From contig NZ_JALLGK010000001.1 in NCBI RefSeq assembly GCF_023072595.1, positions 868,001 to 932,000 of the forward strand: DNA of 64,000 bases, in the 5' to 3' direction. The notes beneath the pieces were generated by a model. The model had not been told where the DNA came from. It saw nothing but the letters and a program-made list of their open reading frames with translations, and did no database searches. The DNA is from Streptomyces sp. XM4193 (lineage in GTDB: Bacteria > Actinomycetota > Actinomycetes > Streptomycetales > Streptomycetaceae). This document shows, piece after piece, positions 1 to 10,878 of the stretch. A program made the position numbers and the translations under genes. The stretch's first letter is position 1. Each line of letters starts with the position of its first letter.

Positions 1-677
1 ACTTCGACAACCCCTTCCAGCTGCTGGTGGCGACGGTCCTCTCCGCCCAGACGACCGATCTGCGGGTCAACCAGACGACCCCGGCGCTCTTCGCGCACTA
101 CCCCACGCCGGAGGAGATGGCCGCGGCGCCGCCGGAGCGGTTGGAGGAGCTGATCAGGCCCACCGGCTTCTTCCGCAACAAGACCAAGTCCCTCATCGGC
201 CTCTCCGCCGCCCTCCGCGACAACTTCGGCGGCGAGGTTCCCGGCCGCCTGGAGGACCTCACCAGCCTGCCCGGAGTGGGTCGCAAGACGGCCTTCGTCG
301 TCCTGGGGAACGCGTTCGGGCACCCGGGCATCACGGTGGACACGCACTTCGGGCGTCTGGTGCGCCGCTGGAAGCTGACGGAGCAGACCGACCCGGAGAA
401 GGTCGAGGCCGAGATCGGCGAGATCATCCCCAAACGGGACTGGACGATGTTCTCGCACCGCACCATCTTCCACGGGCGCCGCATCTGCCACTCGCGCAAG
501 CCTGCCTGCGGTGCCTGCCCCATCGCGCACCTCTGCCCCTCCTACGGCGAGGGGGAGACGGACGAGGAGAAGGCCCGCAAGCTGCTCAAGTACGAGATGG
601 GCGGGCAGCCCGGCCAGCGGCTCAAGCCCCCGCCGGACTATCCCGGCCGTCCCGCGCCCGCGCTGGGGGACCGGTGA
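1..677 (+). CDS. nth: Endonuclease III, 5' end outside window
   Basis: DNA glycosylase/AP lyase that removes oxidised pyrimidines from DNA in base excision repair. The frame is open from base 3 with no start codon needed, so the first residues lie upstream of the window. Visible motifs in order: the helix-hairpin-helix LPGVGRKTA with the catalytic lysine, then VDTHFGRL with the catalytic aspartate, then a C-x6-C-x2-C-x5-C cluster ([17 protein letters not shown]) that binds the [4Fe-4S] iron-sulfur centre. A proline-rich tail of about 45 residues follows the cluster. In actinomycetes nth often lies beside crp, which would be just off the left edge (family knowledge, not seen). Identity is secure; only the N-terminus is missing. 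Confidence 0.96.
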   Translation, partial: FDNPFQLLVATVLSAQTTDLRVNQTTPALFAHYPTPEEMAAAPPERLEELIRPTGFFRNKTKSLIGLSAALRDNFGGEVPGRLEDLTSLPGVGRKTAFVVLGNAFGHPGITVDTHFGRLVRRWKLTEQTDPEKVEAEIGEIIPKRDWTMFSHRTIFHGRRICHSRKPACGACPIAHLCPSYGEGETDEEKARKLLKYEMGGQPGQRLKPPPDYPGRPAPALGDR

Positions 678-771
678 GGTCCTGCGCGGAGCGGGCCGTT
701 CCCTCGGCGCCGACCGCCTCGCGTCGCCGCCGCACCCCGCGTCCTGTCCCCGCCGTCGGGCGGAGCCGCCG

Positions 772-1800
772 ATGAGCGCCCCGCGGTCGCACGGCCGCAC
801 GCCGCGGCCGCGTTCCGCCGATTCGGTGCCGTCGCCCGCGAGCCGCTCCCCGGAGGGCCGTTCGCCCGCCGGCGGTTCAGCCGCGGACCGTTCAGCCGCT
901 CAGGTGTCGTCCGCGGGACGTCCCGCGGACCAGTCGCGCCCGGGCCGGGCGCGCCCCGAGGGGTCGTCGGCGGACCGGCTGTCGGGAGGCCGGGCGCCGG
1001 GGGACGGGTCTGTGGACCGGCCCGGTGAGGGCGAGGTGGGAGAGGCGCCGCAGGTGAGCGACGAGGGCCTGCCCGTGTGGCTGGGTGGTCTTGCGGAGGC
1101 CGCCGCCGGGCTGCGCCCCGAGCAGCTGAGCCGGTTCCTGCCGCCGCCCGGGGGCGGGCGCCAGTCCGCCGTGCTGGTGCTCTTCGGCGACGCCGCCACC
1201 GCCGTACAGCCCTCCGGCCCGTCCGCGTCCGGCCCGTCCGCCGTTTCGTCCGGCGACAGCGGTTCTGCCGGCGGCTCCGCCGGTGCCGAGCCGGAGCCGT
1301 ATCTGCTGCTGATGGAGCGTGCGTCGAGCCTGCGGGCGCACGCCGGGCAGCCGTCGTTTCCCGGTGGCGCCCTCGATCCGGAGGACGGCGATCCGCAGGG
1401 CGCGGGGCCGCTGCGCGCCGCGCTGCGCGAGGCGGAGGAGGAGACCGGGCTCGATCCCTCGGGAGTGCAGATCTTCTCGGTCCTGCCGAAGCTCTACATC
1501 CCGGTCAGCGACTTCGTGGTGACGCCGGTGCTGGGCTGGTGGCGGGAGCCGAGCCCGGTGGCGGCCGTCGACGAGGGCGAGACTGCCCGGGTGTTCACGG
1601 TGCCGCTGGCGGAGCTGGCCGACCCGGCCAACCGGGGCATCGCCGTCCACCCCAGCGGCTACCGGGGCGCCTGCTTCCAGGTGCACGGCGCGCTGGTGTG
1701 GGGGTTCACCGCGGGCGTGATCGACCGGATCCTCCATCACGGCGGCTGGGAGCGGCCCTGGGACCGCGAGCGGAGCATCCCGCTGGACTGGCACTCCTGA
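772..1800 (+). CDS. NUDIX hydrolase, CoA pyrophosphatase (NudL) type
   Basis: Predicted to hydrolyse coenzyme A or related nucleoside diphosphate derivatives. The catalytic domain lies in the last two thirds: HAGQPSFPGGALD, then the Nudix helix REAEEETGL, then VTPVLGWW, which is the NudL/YeaB pattern (UPF0035 signature just before the Nudix box). The ATG at 772 has GGAG six bases upstream. It adds a low-complexity Arg/Ser/Pro-rich N-terminal part of about 90 residues; codon use there still favours G/C in third position. GTG codons at 1036 and 1054 are alternative starts that would give a protein of normal family length, so the start is unsure. It lies between nth and marP, as in mycobacteria (Rv3672c). 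Confidence 0.85.
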   Translation: MSAPRSHGRTPRPRSADSVPSPASRSPEGRSPAGGSAADRSAAQVSSAGRPADQSRPGRARPEGSSADRLSGGRAPGDGSVDRPGEGEVGEAPQVSDEGLPVWLGGLAEAAAGLRPEQLSRFLPPPGGGRQSAVLVLFGDAATAVQPSGPSASGPSAVSSGDSGSAGGSAGAEPEPYLLLMERASSLRAHAGQPSFPGGALDPEDGDPQGAGPLRAALREAEEETGLDPSGVQIFSVLPKLYIPVSDFVVTPVLGWWREPSPVAAVDEGETARVFTVPLAELADPANRGIAVHPSGYRGACFQVHGALVWGFTAGVIDRILHHGGWERPWDRERSIPLDWHS

Positions 1801-1976
1801 GCGGGCTTCGGGCCGTCACTCCCGGGCAGTCCGGATGGGCACTCCCGTACGAGTGGTGTCTCCGGTGTGCGAGTTGACGGCGTATCAGGCGCGCGACCTT
1901 CGTACGCGGTGACCCGTAGGGAGCACCGGAGCCCCGACCGGTGGCCCCGGGGCGAGGAATAGGCAAGGCTTGCGCG

Positions 1977-3176
1977 GTGAACGTTCTGGACATTCTGCTG
2001 CTGCTCGCCGCCGTGTGGTTCGCGGTCGTCGGCTACCGCCAGGGCTTCATCGTCGGCATCCTCTCGGTCGTGGGTTTTCTCGCCGGCGGACTGCTGGCGA
2101 TCGTGCTGTTGCCGCCGCTGTGGAGCGAGTTCGGCGGAGACGCCTCGCCGGGCACGGTGGGCGCGGTGCTGGCCGTCGTCGTGGTGGTCGTCTTCGCCTC
2201 GATCGGCCAGGCACTCACCACTCAGATCGGCGGCAGGCTCCGGGTGCGGGTGACCTGGCGGCCGGCCAAGGCGGTGGACGCGACCGGTGGCGCCCTCGTC
2301 AACGTACTGGCGATGCTGCTCGTTGCCTGGCTGCTCGGCTCCGCGCTGGCCACCACCTCGCTGTCCACGGTCGGTCAGGAAGTACGCAACTCCTCCGTCC
2401 TGCAAGGAGTTTCGCGGCTGATGCCGACCCGGGCCGACACCTGGTTCGCCGGCTTCTCGACCGTGCTCGCACAGAACGGCTTCCCGCAGGTCTTCTCGCC
2501 CTTCACCAGCGAGCCGATCACCGCGGTGCCCGCGCCGGACCCGGCCCTTGCGGGCAGCGAGGTTGTGGCGCGCGCGAAGCGTTCCATCGTCAAGGTGACC
2601 GGTACGGCGCCCAGTTGCAGCAAATCGCTGGAGGGCACCGGCTTCGTCTTCGGCAGACAGCGGGTGATGACCAACGCACACGTGGTCGGCGGAGTGCCGG
2701 AGCCGACGGTGCAGGTCGGCGGCGAGGGCCGGAAGTACGAGGCGAAGGTCGTTCTCTACGACTGGAAGCGTGATGTCGCCGTCCTCGACGTGCCCGAACT
2801 GCGGGCTCCCGCACTGGAGTTCACCGAGGGCGCGGCGGCCACCGCCGATGACGCCATCATCGCCGGCTTCCCCGAGAACGGCGGCTTCGACGCCCGCTCG
2901 GCACGCGTCCGCGGCCGGGTGCAGGCCAAGGGCCCGGACATCTACCACCGCGGCACCGTGCGCCGGGACGTCTACTCGCTGCGCGGCCCGGTGCGGCAGG
3001 GCAACTCGGGCGGCCCGCTGCTCACCCCGCAGGGACAGGTGTACGGGGTCATCTTCGCCAAGTCCCTGGAGGACGCGCACACCGGATATGCGCTCACCAA
3101 CGACGAGGTGCGCGAGACGGCGGCCCGCGGGCGCACCGCGGACGAACGGGTCGAAAGCCAGGCCTGCGCCCTGTGA
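1977..3176 (+). CDS. marP: MarP-like membrane serine protease
   Basis: Membrane-anchored periplasmic trypsin-like protease. The M. tuberculosis homologue MarP (Rv3671c) is needed for acid and oxidative stress resistance. Residues about 1-160 form a CvpA-type domain with four hydrophobic segments; the rest is a chymotrypsin-fold protease. The catalytic triad is visible: His235 in TNAHVVGG, Asp266 in RDVAVLDV and Ser344 in GNSGGPLL. His235 is also the number I recall for the mycobacterial enzyme. A GTG start at 1977 gives the typical N-terminus beginning with NVLDILLLL; the frame is open further upstream but that part does not look like a membrane helix. Two cysteines near the start of the protease domain may form the redox disulfide known in MarP. 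Confidence 0.92.
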   Translation: MNVLDILLLLAAVWFAVVGYRQGFIVGILSVVGFLAGGLLAIVLLPPLWSEFGGDASPGTVGAVLAVVVVVVFASIGQALTTQIGGRLRVRVTWRPAKAVDATGGALVNVLAMLLVAWLLGSALATTSLSTVGQEVRNSSVLQGVSRLMPTRADTWFAGFSTVLAQNGFPQVFSPFTSEPITAVPAPDPALAGSEVVARAKRSIVKVTGTAPSCSKSLEGTGFVFGRQRVMTNAHVVGGVPEPTVQVGGEGRKYEAKVVLYDWKRDVAVLDVPELRAPALEFTEGAAATADDAIIAGFPENGGFDARSARVRGRVQAKGPDIYHRGTVRRDVYSLRGPVRQGNSGGPLLTPQGQVYGVIFAKSLEDAHTGYALTNDEVRETAARGRTADERVESQACAL

Positions 3177-3740
3177 CCGGACACAACTGATGACCGATCA
3201 ACAGGACGACAGCGCCCGGTGGTTGAAGTGACGCGGCGCTTCAGCCGCGGGGATGGCGCAGTCTTGCGCCCACCCAGCGAGCACGGCGCCGCAGAATCCG
3301 CGGGATGCCCATACGGGCGTCGTACGCGGTGCGAGGAGAATGTGAGACGGCCCTTGGCCCTGCGCCACGCTTTCTGACGCTGGTTTCCCGGTTGTTCTCC
3401 CGGGTGCTACGAGACACGTCACGGTGATCGTGAGTCCAGCCCATACCGGGGACTCTGCCCCGCTCCGGCGATCGGTAACCGCCCGACCCGAACTCGATCG
3501 GCCTATGCTCCGGGCACGTGTGCGAACCGGGCCGCCGGCCAGTGCTCCCAAGGGCCGTACGGCTTGCGCCGGCATGTGCGCCACGGCTCCGCCGGGCACC
3601 GACCACCGCCGCCGGACACGTACCCCGAACCGCCGGACACCTGGTCCGGAACCGCAGCCGGACATCTGCTCCGGAACCGCAGCCGGACGCCTGCTCCGGA
3701 ACCGCCGCGGCGGCCGGGTGCGCGGGGGGCGTGGGGAGCG
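3177..3740. other. Intergenic region between convergent genes marP and the EphE-like gene
   Basis: I see no convincing gene here. The frames that stay open have shadow-like Arg/Pro/Gly composition and no family motif. The only ordered structure is the 25-bp tandem repeat listed separately. Confidence 0.6.
3612..3707. repeat. 25-bp tandem repeat, about 3.8 copies
   Basis: Three full 25-base units start at 3633, 3658 and 3683, each beginning CCGGAC and containing CCGGAACCGC. A degenerate 21-base unit precedes them at 3612. The repeat sits in the gap between two convergent genes and does not look coding. Confidence 0.85.
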
Positions 3741-4667
3741 TCAGCGGTCCGGCTCGGGGTCCCGGAACCAGTCGACGAGTTCCGTGGTGAAGCCGGCCGG
3801 GTCCTCCTCGTGCGGGAAGTGCCCCAGCCCGTCGAACAGCCGCCAGCGGTACGGCGCTTCGACGTACGCACCGGAGCCCGCGGAGCTGCGGGTGCGGAGC
3901 ACCGGATCGAGTGAACCGTGCAGATGGAGAGTCGGCACCCGTACCGGCCGCTTCATCCGCCGGTAGAACTGCACGCCGTCCGGCCGCGCGAGCGAGCGCA
4001 TCAGCCAGCGGTAGGGCTCCACCGAGCAGTGGGCCGCCGAGGGAATGCACATCGCCCGCCGGTAGACGTCCAGATCCTCGGGTGTGTACGTGTCCGGGCT
4101 CGGCCCCGTCCAGTCGCCCACGAGCCGTCCGACCAACGCGCCGTCGTCCGCGGTCAGTTGCCGCTCGGGCACCCACGGGCGCTGGAAGCCCCAGATGTGC
4201 GAGCTCGCCGCCGTCTGGCGCGGATCGCGCAACATCGCCGCACGCCACCGGCGGGGATGCGGCATGGACTCCACCGCAAGGCGCCGGATCAGCTTGGGCC
4301 GCATCACCGCGGCCGTCCACGCCAGATAGCCGCCGAGGCCGTGGCCGACGAGCGCCGCGTCCGGTTCGCCGAGCGAGCGGATCACGCCGGTGACGTCCAG
4401 CGCCAGGTTTGCCGGGTCGTAGCCGCGCGGGGTGCGGTCGCTGCCGCCCACGCCGCGCAGATCCATCGCCACCGCCCGGTAGCCCGCCTCCGCGAGCGCC
4501 GGCAGCTGGTGCCGCCAGGTCCACCAGAACTGCGGAAAGCCGTGCAGCAGGAGCACCAACGGCCCCTCGCCCATCTCCGCGATGTGGAAGCGCGCTCCGT
4601 TGGCGGCGACATCACGATGGGTCCAGGGGCCGTCGAGTTGAACGGCAGGCGGTACGGCGGAGGTCAT
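3741..4667 (-). CDS. Epoxide-hydrolase-like alpha/beta hydrolase (EphE homologue) lacking the usual nucleophile
   Basis: Alpha/beta-hydrolase fold protein of 308 residues, in the position of ephE (Rv3670) in mycobacteria. The oxyanion-hole motif LLHGFPQFWW is near residue 40 and a cap domain follows. The acid (HGSLDP) and histidine (GLGHFPH) members of the triad are present. The nucleophile elbow, however, reads GHGLGG: epoxide hydrolases have GHDxGG and lipases GHSxGG, so the nucleophile position is glycine (GGC). One base change would restore GAC. Either the enzyme is inactive, works differently, or has drifted recently. It starts 13 bases after the holin-like gene ends, so the two are probably one operon. 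No strong ribosome site is seen before the ATG. Confidence 0.85.
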   Translation of the reverse strand: MTSAVPPAVQLDGPWTHRDVAANGARFHIAEMGEGPLVLLLHGFPQFWWTWRHQLPALAEAGYRAVAMDLRGVGGSDRTPRGYDPANLALDVTGVIRSLGEPDAALVGHGLGGYLAWTAAVMRPKLIRRLAVESMPHPRRWRAAMLRDPRQTAASSHIWGFQRPWVPERQLTADDGALVGRLVGDWTGPSPDTYTPEDLDVYRRAMCIPSAAHCSVEPYRWLMRSLARPDGVQFYRRMKRPVRVPTLHLHGSLDPVLRTRSSAGSGAYVEAPYRWRLFDGLGHFPHEEDPAGFTTELVDWFRDPEPDR

Positions 4668-4680
4668 ACGGGAAAGTCTG

Positions 4681-5130
4681 TCACTGATTCTTCACCAGTC
4701 GGACCGCCTCCGGCTCGGTGCTGCGACGCGGGTGCGGCTTGGCGTTGGACAGAACGGCGGCGGAGTCCTTGGCCGAGGCGATGGCCTTCTTCGGCGGCTC
4801 CAGCTTCTTCATCAGCCGGGCCGCGAGCCAGCCGCAGATGACGGCGAACAGCAGCATCAGGCCACCGGTGATGAGGAACGCGATGGCCAGCGGAATGCTC
4901 CACCACGCGTACAGCCAGTAGGCGAGGGCGAAGCTGAAGACCGGCAGCGAGAAGAGCGCCAGTACGCCCGCGACGGCGAAGAAGGCGATGCCCACCCCGG
5001 CGCGGATCGCCGAGCTCTTCACCTCCGACTTGGCCAGCGCCACCTCTGCCCGGAAGAGGTTCGACATCTCCTCGGACGCTCGGGAGACGAGATCCCCCAG
5101 GCTCGGCTTGCCGTTGGCGGCTGTGCTCAT
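4681..5130 (-). CDS. Phage-holin-family (DUF1469-type) membrane protein
   Basis: Small membrane protein of about 149 residues. It has an amphipathic charged N-terminus, two long hydrophobic hairpin segments (about residues 45-75 and 80-110), and a basic C-terminal tail. This is the actinobacterial phage holin family III / DUF1469 pattern, corresponding to Rv3669. Despite the family name these chromosomal proteins are not known lysis factors. The ATG at 5130 has GGGAG six bases upstream; a GTG one codon earlier would be too close to that site. It is the first gene of a probable two-gene operon with the EphE-like hydrolase. Confidence 0.85.
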   Translation of the reverse strand: MSTAANGKPSLGDLVSRASEEMSNLFRAEVALAKSEVKSSAIRAGVGIAFFAVAGVLALFSLPVFSFALAYWLYAWWSIPLAIAFLITGGLMLLFAVICGWLAARLMKKLEPPKKAIASAKDSAAVLSNAKPHPRRSTEPEAVRLVKNQ

Positions 5131-5603
5131 CACTCACTCCCTGTCATAGGCGCGCCCGTGGTACTTACTTCGGCGTCACATCATGCCGCAGCACCCTTCG
5201 TATCGTCGTCGCTGGTGGGTGGTTCGGCACGCCGTGGTGGCAGTGGCGTCTGCTTTCGGGGGATCTTGGTGCATCTGCGCCGCTCGTGTGGCGCGCCGCC
5301 CGCCGCCGTGCGCGCCGCCCGCGCCCGACTGCCGTACGTGTCCGGCTGTCGTACCTGCCGGGCTGCCGTGCGTGCCCCTGCCTGCCGGGCTGCCTTGCGT
5401 GCAGGACTGCCGTCCGCGTCCGGCTGCCGTGGGGCCCGAAGCGGGGAGGTGGCCGGGACGCGGTCCCCGGGACGCGGGACGGGCGGGTGGGGCACGGAGA
5501 TCCGTGCCCCACCCGCCCGTCCTTCACCGCCGGCGCCGTACCGCGCGACTGCGCGCTCGGCGCGCTCGGCGCCCGCCGGTGACCGTGCGCCGTTGGGGAA
5601 CCG
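5131..5603. other. Intergenic region between acs and the holin-like gene
   Basis: No gene recognised. The stretch 5270-5450 is rich in short imperfect repeats built on GCCGTGCGTG and CCGGCTGCCGT. It ends with the strong hairpin at 5479-5520, listed separately. Confidence 0.55.
5479..5520 (-). terminator. Perfect 20-bp hairpin, terminator of acs
   Basis: Arms 5479-5498 and 5501-5520 are perfect inverted repeats with a two-base loop, and the pairing extends by two more G-C pairs outward. There is no long U-run, as is usual for Streptomyces terminators. It lies about 85 bases past the acs stop and is symmetric enough to act in both directions. Confidence 0.85.
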
Positions 5604-7574
<1,971 letters not shown>

Positions 7575-8078
7575 GACATCTCCCTCGTCCCATGGCTCTC
7601 GCCCGGGGTGTGCGCTGTGTCCCAGGTCATAGCTGACCAGCTCCCGCCGGGCCCTGACAAGGGTTCACGGGCAAGTGGTGTAGACCTCTATCGGTGAGTG
7701 GCGTGCTGCCGCGCCGGACGGTTGCCGGACGGTCGTGGAACCGTTCGGCGCGCGGTCGGCGGGTCCGCCCCTCACGGGCCGCCACCGGCGTCGGATCCGG
7801 AGCGCGGCTGCGTACGGCCCGGGGCGCCGCTCCGGTGGGCGCTGCTCTCGGCGGGACCCGGTACCGCGAACGTACGCCCGTGTCGCGCCGCCGCGGAAGC
7901 ACATCGGTCGCGGCGCCGACGAGCGACCCCGTGCCGCATCGCGCACGGCCCGGCGTGTGTGCCCGCGTGCGCCGCGAGAGAGCGGCGGCCCGGGACTTCT
8001 GCGGGCCGCCGCTCTCGGTGGGCCGACCGGTGTCCGGCCGGCCGTTCGGCGTCTGTCAGCCGGTTGACGCCCGCCGGC
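7575..8078. other. Intergenic region upstream of acs, with a terminator for the SulP-carbonic anhydrase gene
   Basis: Frames here look like shadows, and no gene is recognised. The part next to acs (7575-7700) should hold its promoter. A hairpin at 7979-8015 has 14 paired bases, a loop of nine (7993-8001) and a core AGCGGCGGCCCG/CGGGCCGCCGCT. It most likely terminates the gene that ends at 8079. Confidence 0.6.
7979..8015 (-). terminator. GC-rich hairpin after the SulP-carbonic anhydrase gene
   Basis: Core arms 7981-7992 and 8002-8013 are perfectly complementary and extend two pairs outward. The hairpin lies about 65 bases beyond the stop codon at 8079. Confidence 0.7.
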
Positions 8079-10562
8079 TCAGTCGGTCGTCCGGTGTCCG
8101 GCGGTGGGGACGGCGGTGTCGGCTTCCGGGTGGACCGGTGTGAAGACGGGAGCGTGGGCGTCGGCCAGCTCCCGGTGGTCCAGCACGTACGCCTGCGCCT
8201 CGCCGACGTGGAAGTACATCCCGTGCAGCTCCAGCGAGCCCTCGGCCAGACGCTCGTTGACACAGCTGTGGGCCCGCAGATGTTCGAGCTGCTGCACCAC
8301 GTTGGTCAGACAGAGCGCTTCGATCTCGTCCGCCGGCTCGCGTTCGGCCAGTCGCGGCCCGGCGGCGGACTCGCGGGCCCGCAGCAGGCTCGGCCTGCCG
8401 TGGTGCAGCCAGCGGGAGAGCGAGCTGCCGCGGTCCGGACGGCCGCTTCCCGCGGCGTGCAGCGCGTGCATCGCGCCGCAGCCCGAGTGCCCGCACACGG
8501 TGATCGAACCCACCTTCAGCACGTTCACGGCGTACTCGATCGCCGCGCCCACCGAATCGTCGCCGGTCTCCCGGCCGGGCGGCGGCACCAGATTGCCGAC
8601 GTTGCGGACCGTGAACAGGTCGCCGGGTCCGCTCGAGGTGATCATGCTGGTCACCAGCCTGGAATCGGCACAGGTCAGGAAGAGGTGCGAGGGCTGCTGG
8701 CCGTCGCGCGCCAGACGGGCGAGCTCCGCTCGTACGAGTGGTGCGGTGGCGCGCTGGAAGTTCCGTACGCCGCCGAGCAGTTGACCGCGCCGCTCGGTGC
8801 GCGGGCTCTGCTTCTCGCTCGGCTGGGTGCAGTGGTGGTTGCGCCAGGGCGTCCAGGGCGTGCAGTGGTGGGCCGTGCTGGGCTCGGCGATCCGCGCCCC
8901 CGACCGGCCGGTGATGCTGACGTCGCCGCCGTGGGTGGTGTACGCGTTCTGCCAGTCCTGGAGGGCCTCGTACGCCGCGTGGTCCATGAAGGAGCCGTCC
9001 AGCTCGATCACCACCCGGCCGCCGTCGGGAAGCCGCCCGAGCGTCCTGCTCAGCCTGGGCACCGCCAGGAACGTCAACTGGCCGCGCACCAGCACCCGGT
9101 GCTCGCCGGCGTCGGACTGCGGGCTCTCGTGGATGATCCGGGTGTGTGTCAGCCGGTGCAGGTTCACGCCGACGGCCACCAGGATTCCGATGATCACTCC
9201 TTCGAGTACACCGAGGAGGACGACGCCCGTCGCGGTCGCGACGTAGACCCACACCTCGCGGTGCCGGTTGACGGTCCGGATGTGCGTCAGGTTGACCATC
9301 TGCACACCGACCACCATGACCAGCGCGGCGAGGGCCGCCAGCGGGATCAGCTGGAGGACGGGCACCAGCAGGGCGGCGGCGAGCACCACCCAGCAGCCGT
9401 GCAGGATCGTCGAGCGCCGACTGACCGCACCCGCCTGCACGTTGGCCGCGCTGCGCACCGCGACTCCCGTCACGGGCAGCCCGCCGAGGGCGCCGGAGAC
9501 GACGTTCGCCGCGCCCTGTCCGCGCAGCTCCCGGTCCAGGTCGGCGCGCGGGATGCGGGGTCCGCCGCGCTCGTTGGTGCGGCCGGCGGCCAGTTTGTCC
9601 ACGGCCACCGCGGAGAGCAGCGACTCCACGCTCGCCACCAGGGTGATCGTCAACACCGCGGCGATCAGGCCGAGCACCGGCCCTTCCGGCATCTCGGGCA
9701 GCGCGTGGCTGCGCCAGGACGGCAGGTCGACCCGCGGCAGGCTGAGTCCCGCCACCACGACCAGCCCGGTGGCCAGTACGACCGCGGCGAGCGGGCCGGG
9801 GACCGTGCGCACCAGCTGTCCGGTGCGTCCGCGCAGCCGCGGCCACACCAGCAGTACGGCGATCGTCAGCGCGCTGGCGCTGAGCGCCGCGGGGTGAGGG
9901 TTCGCCAGCTGCTCCGGCAGCGCCTTCACATTGGCGACGGCGGAGCTCTCCGGACTGCCGCCGAGCACGATGTGCAGTTGGGCCAGCGCGATGGACACGC
10001 CGATGCCGCCGAGCATCCCGTGCACGATGGCAGGGCTGACCGCGAGAGCCGAGCGGGCCACTCGCACGTATGCCAGGACGAGTTGGGCGAGCCCGGCGAG
10101 AACGGTGATCGCGCAGGTCGTGCGCCAGCCGTACTGCTGGATGAGTTCGGCGGTGACCACGGTCAGACCGGCCGCAGGTCCGCTGACCTGGAGCGGCGCT
10201 CCGCCGAACCGGCCCGCGACGATCCCGCCGACGGCGGCGGCGACCAGCCCGGCCTGGAGCGGCGCCCCGGTCGCCAGCGCGATGCCCAGCGAGAGCGGGA
10301 GTGCGATCAGGAAGACCGAGACGGACGCGGAGAGATCGGCCGAGCCGCCTCCTGTGCCGCGTCCGCCGAAGCCGCCCCGCAGGCGGTCCCTCCAGGGGGT
10401 CTGCGGGGCGGTGCCGGCGGTCCTGTCGTCGGTGGACGCGTTGGAGGCGCTGTCTGTGGGGGAGGCGGTGGGGGTGTGGCCCTGCCGGGCGGCACGGAGG
10501 GCGCCGAGGGCGGGAACGGGTGCGCAGGCGGACATCGATCTCGTTTCCGTCGCGTAGCTCAT
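8079..10562 (-). CDS. SulP-family anion transporter fused to STAS domain and beta-carbonic anhydrase
   Basis: One polypeptide of about 827 residues with three parts. An N-terminal SulP permease has many hydrophobic helices; GIALATGAPLQAGL and QVSGPAAGLTVV are typical SulP sequences. A STAS domain follows. A C-terminal beta-carbonic anhydrase has the zinc ligands in TCADSR and CGHSGCG. The mycobacterial Rv3273 has the same architecture. Likely role: uptake of bicarbonate (or another anion) coupled to CO2/bicarbonate interconversion on the cytoplasmic side. The start is unsure: ATG at 10562 and ATG at 10535 both lack a strong ribosome site, and the frame is open a little further upstream. The first 50 residues are a low-complexity polar tail. 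Confidence 0.93.
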   Translation of the reverse strand: MSYATETRSMSACAPVPALGALRAARQGHTPTASPTDSASNASTDDRTAGTAPQTPWRDRLRGGFGGRGTGGGSADLSASVSVFLIALPLSLGIALATGAPLQAGLVAAAVGGIVAGRFGGAPLQVSGPAAGLTVVTAELIQQYGWRTTCAITVLAGLAQLVLAYVRVARSALAVSPAIVHGMLGGIGVSIALAQLHIVLGGSPESSAVANVKALPEQLANPHPAALSASALTIAVLLVWPRLRGRTGQLVRTVPGPLAAVVLATGLVVVAGLSLPRVDLPSWRSHALPEMPEGPVLGLIAAVLTITLVASVESLLSAVAVDKLAAGRTNERGGPRIPRADLDRELRGQGAANVVSGALGGLPVTGVAVRSAANVQAGAVSRRSTILHGCWVVLAAALLVPVLQLIPLAALAALVMVVGVQMVNLTHIRTVNRHREVWVYVATATGVVLLGVLEGVIIGILVAVGVNLHRLTHTRIIHESPQSDAGEHRVLVRGQLTFLAVPRLSRTLGRLPDGGRVVIELDGSFMDHAAYEALQDWQNAYTTHGGDVSITGRSGARIAEPSTAHHCTPWTPWRNHHCTQPSEKQSPRTERRGQLLGGVRNFQRATAPLVRAELARLARDGQQPSHLFLTCADSRLVTSMITSSGPGDLFTVRNVGNLVPPPGRETGDDSVGAAIEYAVNVLKVGSITVCGHSGCGAMHALHAAGSGRPDRGSSLSRWLHHGRPSLLRARESAAGPRLAEREPADEIEALCLTNVVQQLEHLRAHSCVNERLAEGSLELHGMYFHVGEAQAYVLDHRELADAHAPVFTPVHPEADTAVPTAGHRTTD

Positions 10563-10878
10563 CACGGTCTGTGGAAATTCAACTACTCCCAAGGGGAGGT
10601 AAATGAATCGTAATGACAGGTAAAGGAAGCCCTGCGGTGATCCAGGTGCTCTGTGTCGCTCTTCCGCCTTATGAGTGAACGATGAGCTGTTGTCCGCTTG
10701 TCATATCAATGTGCTTATCGGATCCATGCCACGTTGAGCTCGAATCAGCTGATTCGCTGTCAATGTGCGCGTGGGACGGCCTGTCAGTGCTGGTCAACGG
10801 GGTGCGGCAGCTGACGCCCACTGTTCCCCGGCCGGCGCCGCACCTGTCCGCCCGCGCCGAAAGGCGAGGTGGAAACGT

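Noticed and set aside
3508..3740. Short plus-strand frames over the 25-bp repeat as a repeat protein
   Set aside because: The 25-base period is not a multiple of three, so the repeat does not encode a regular peptide.
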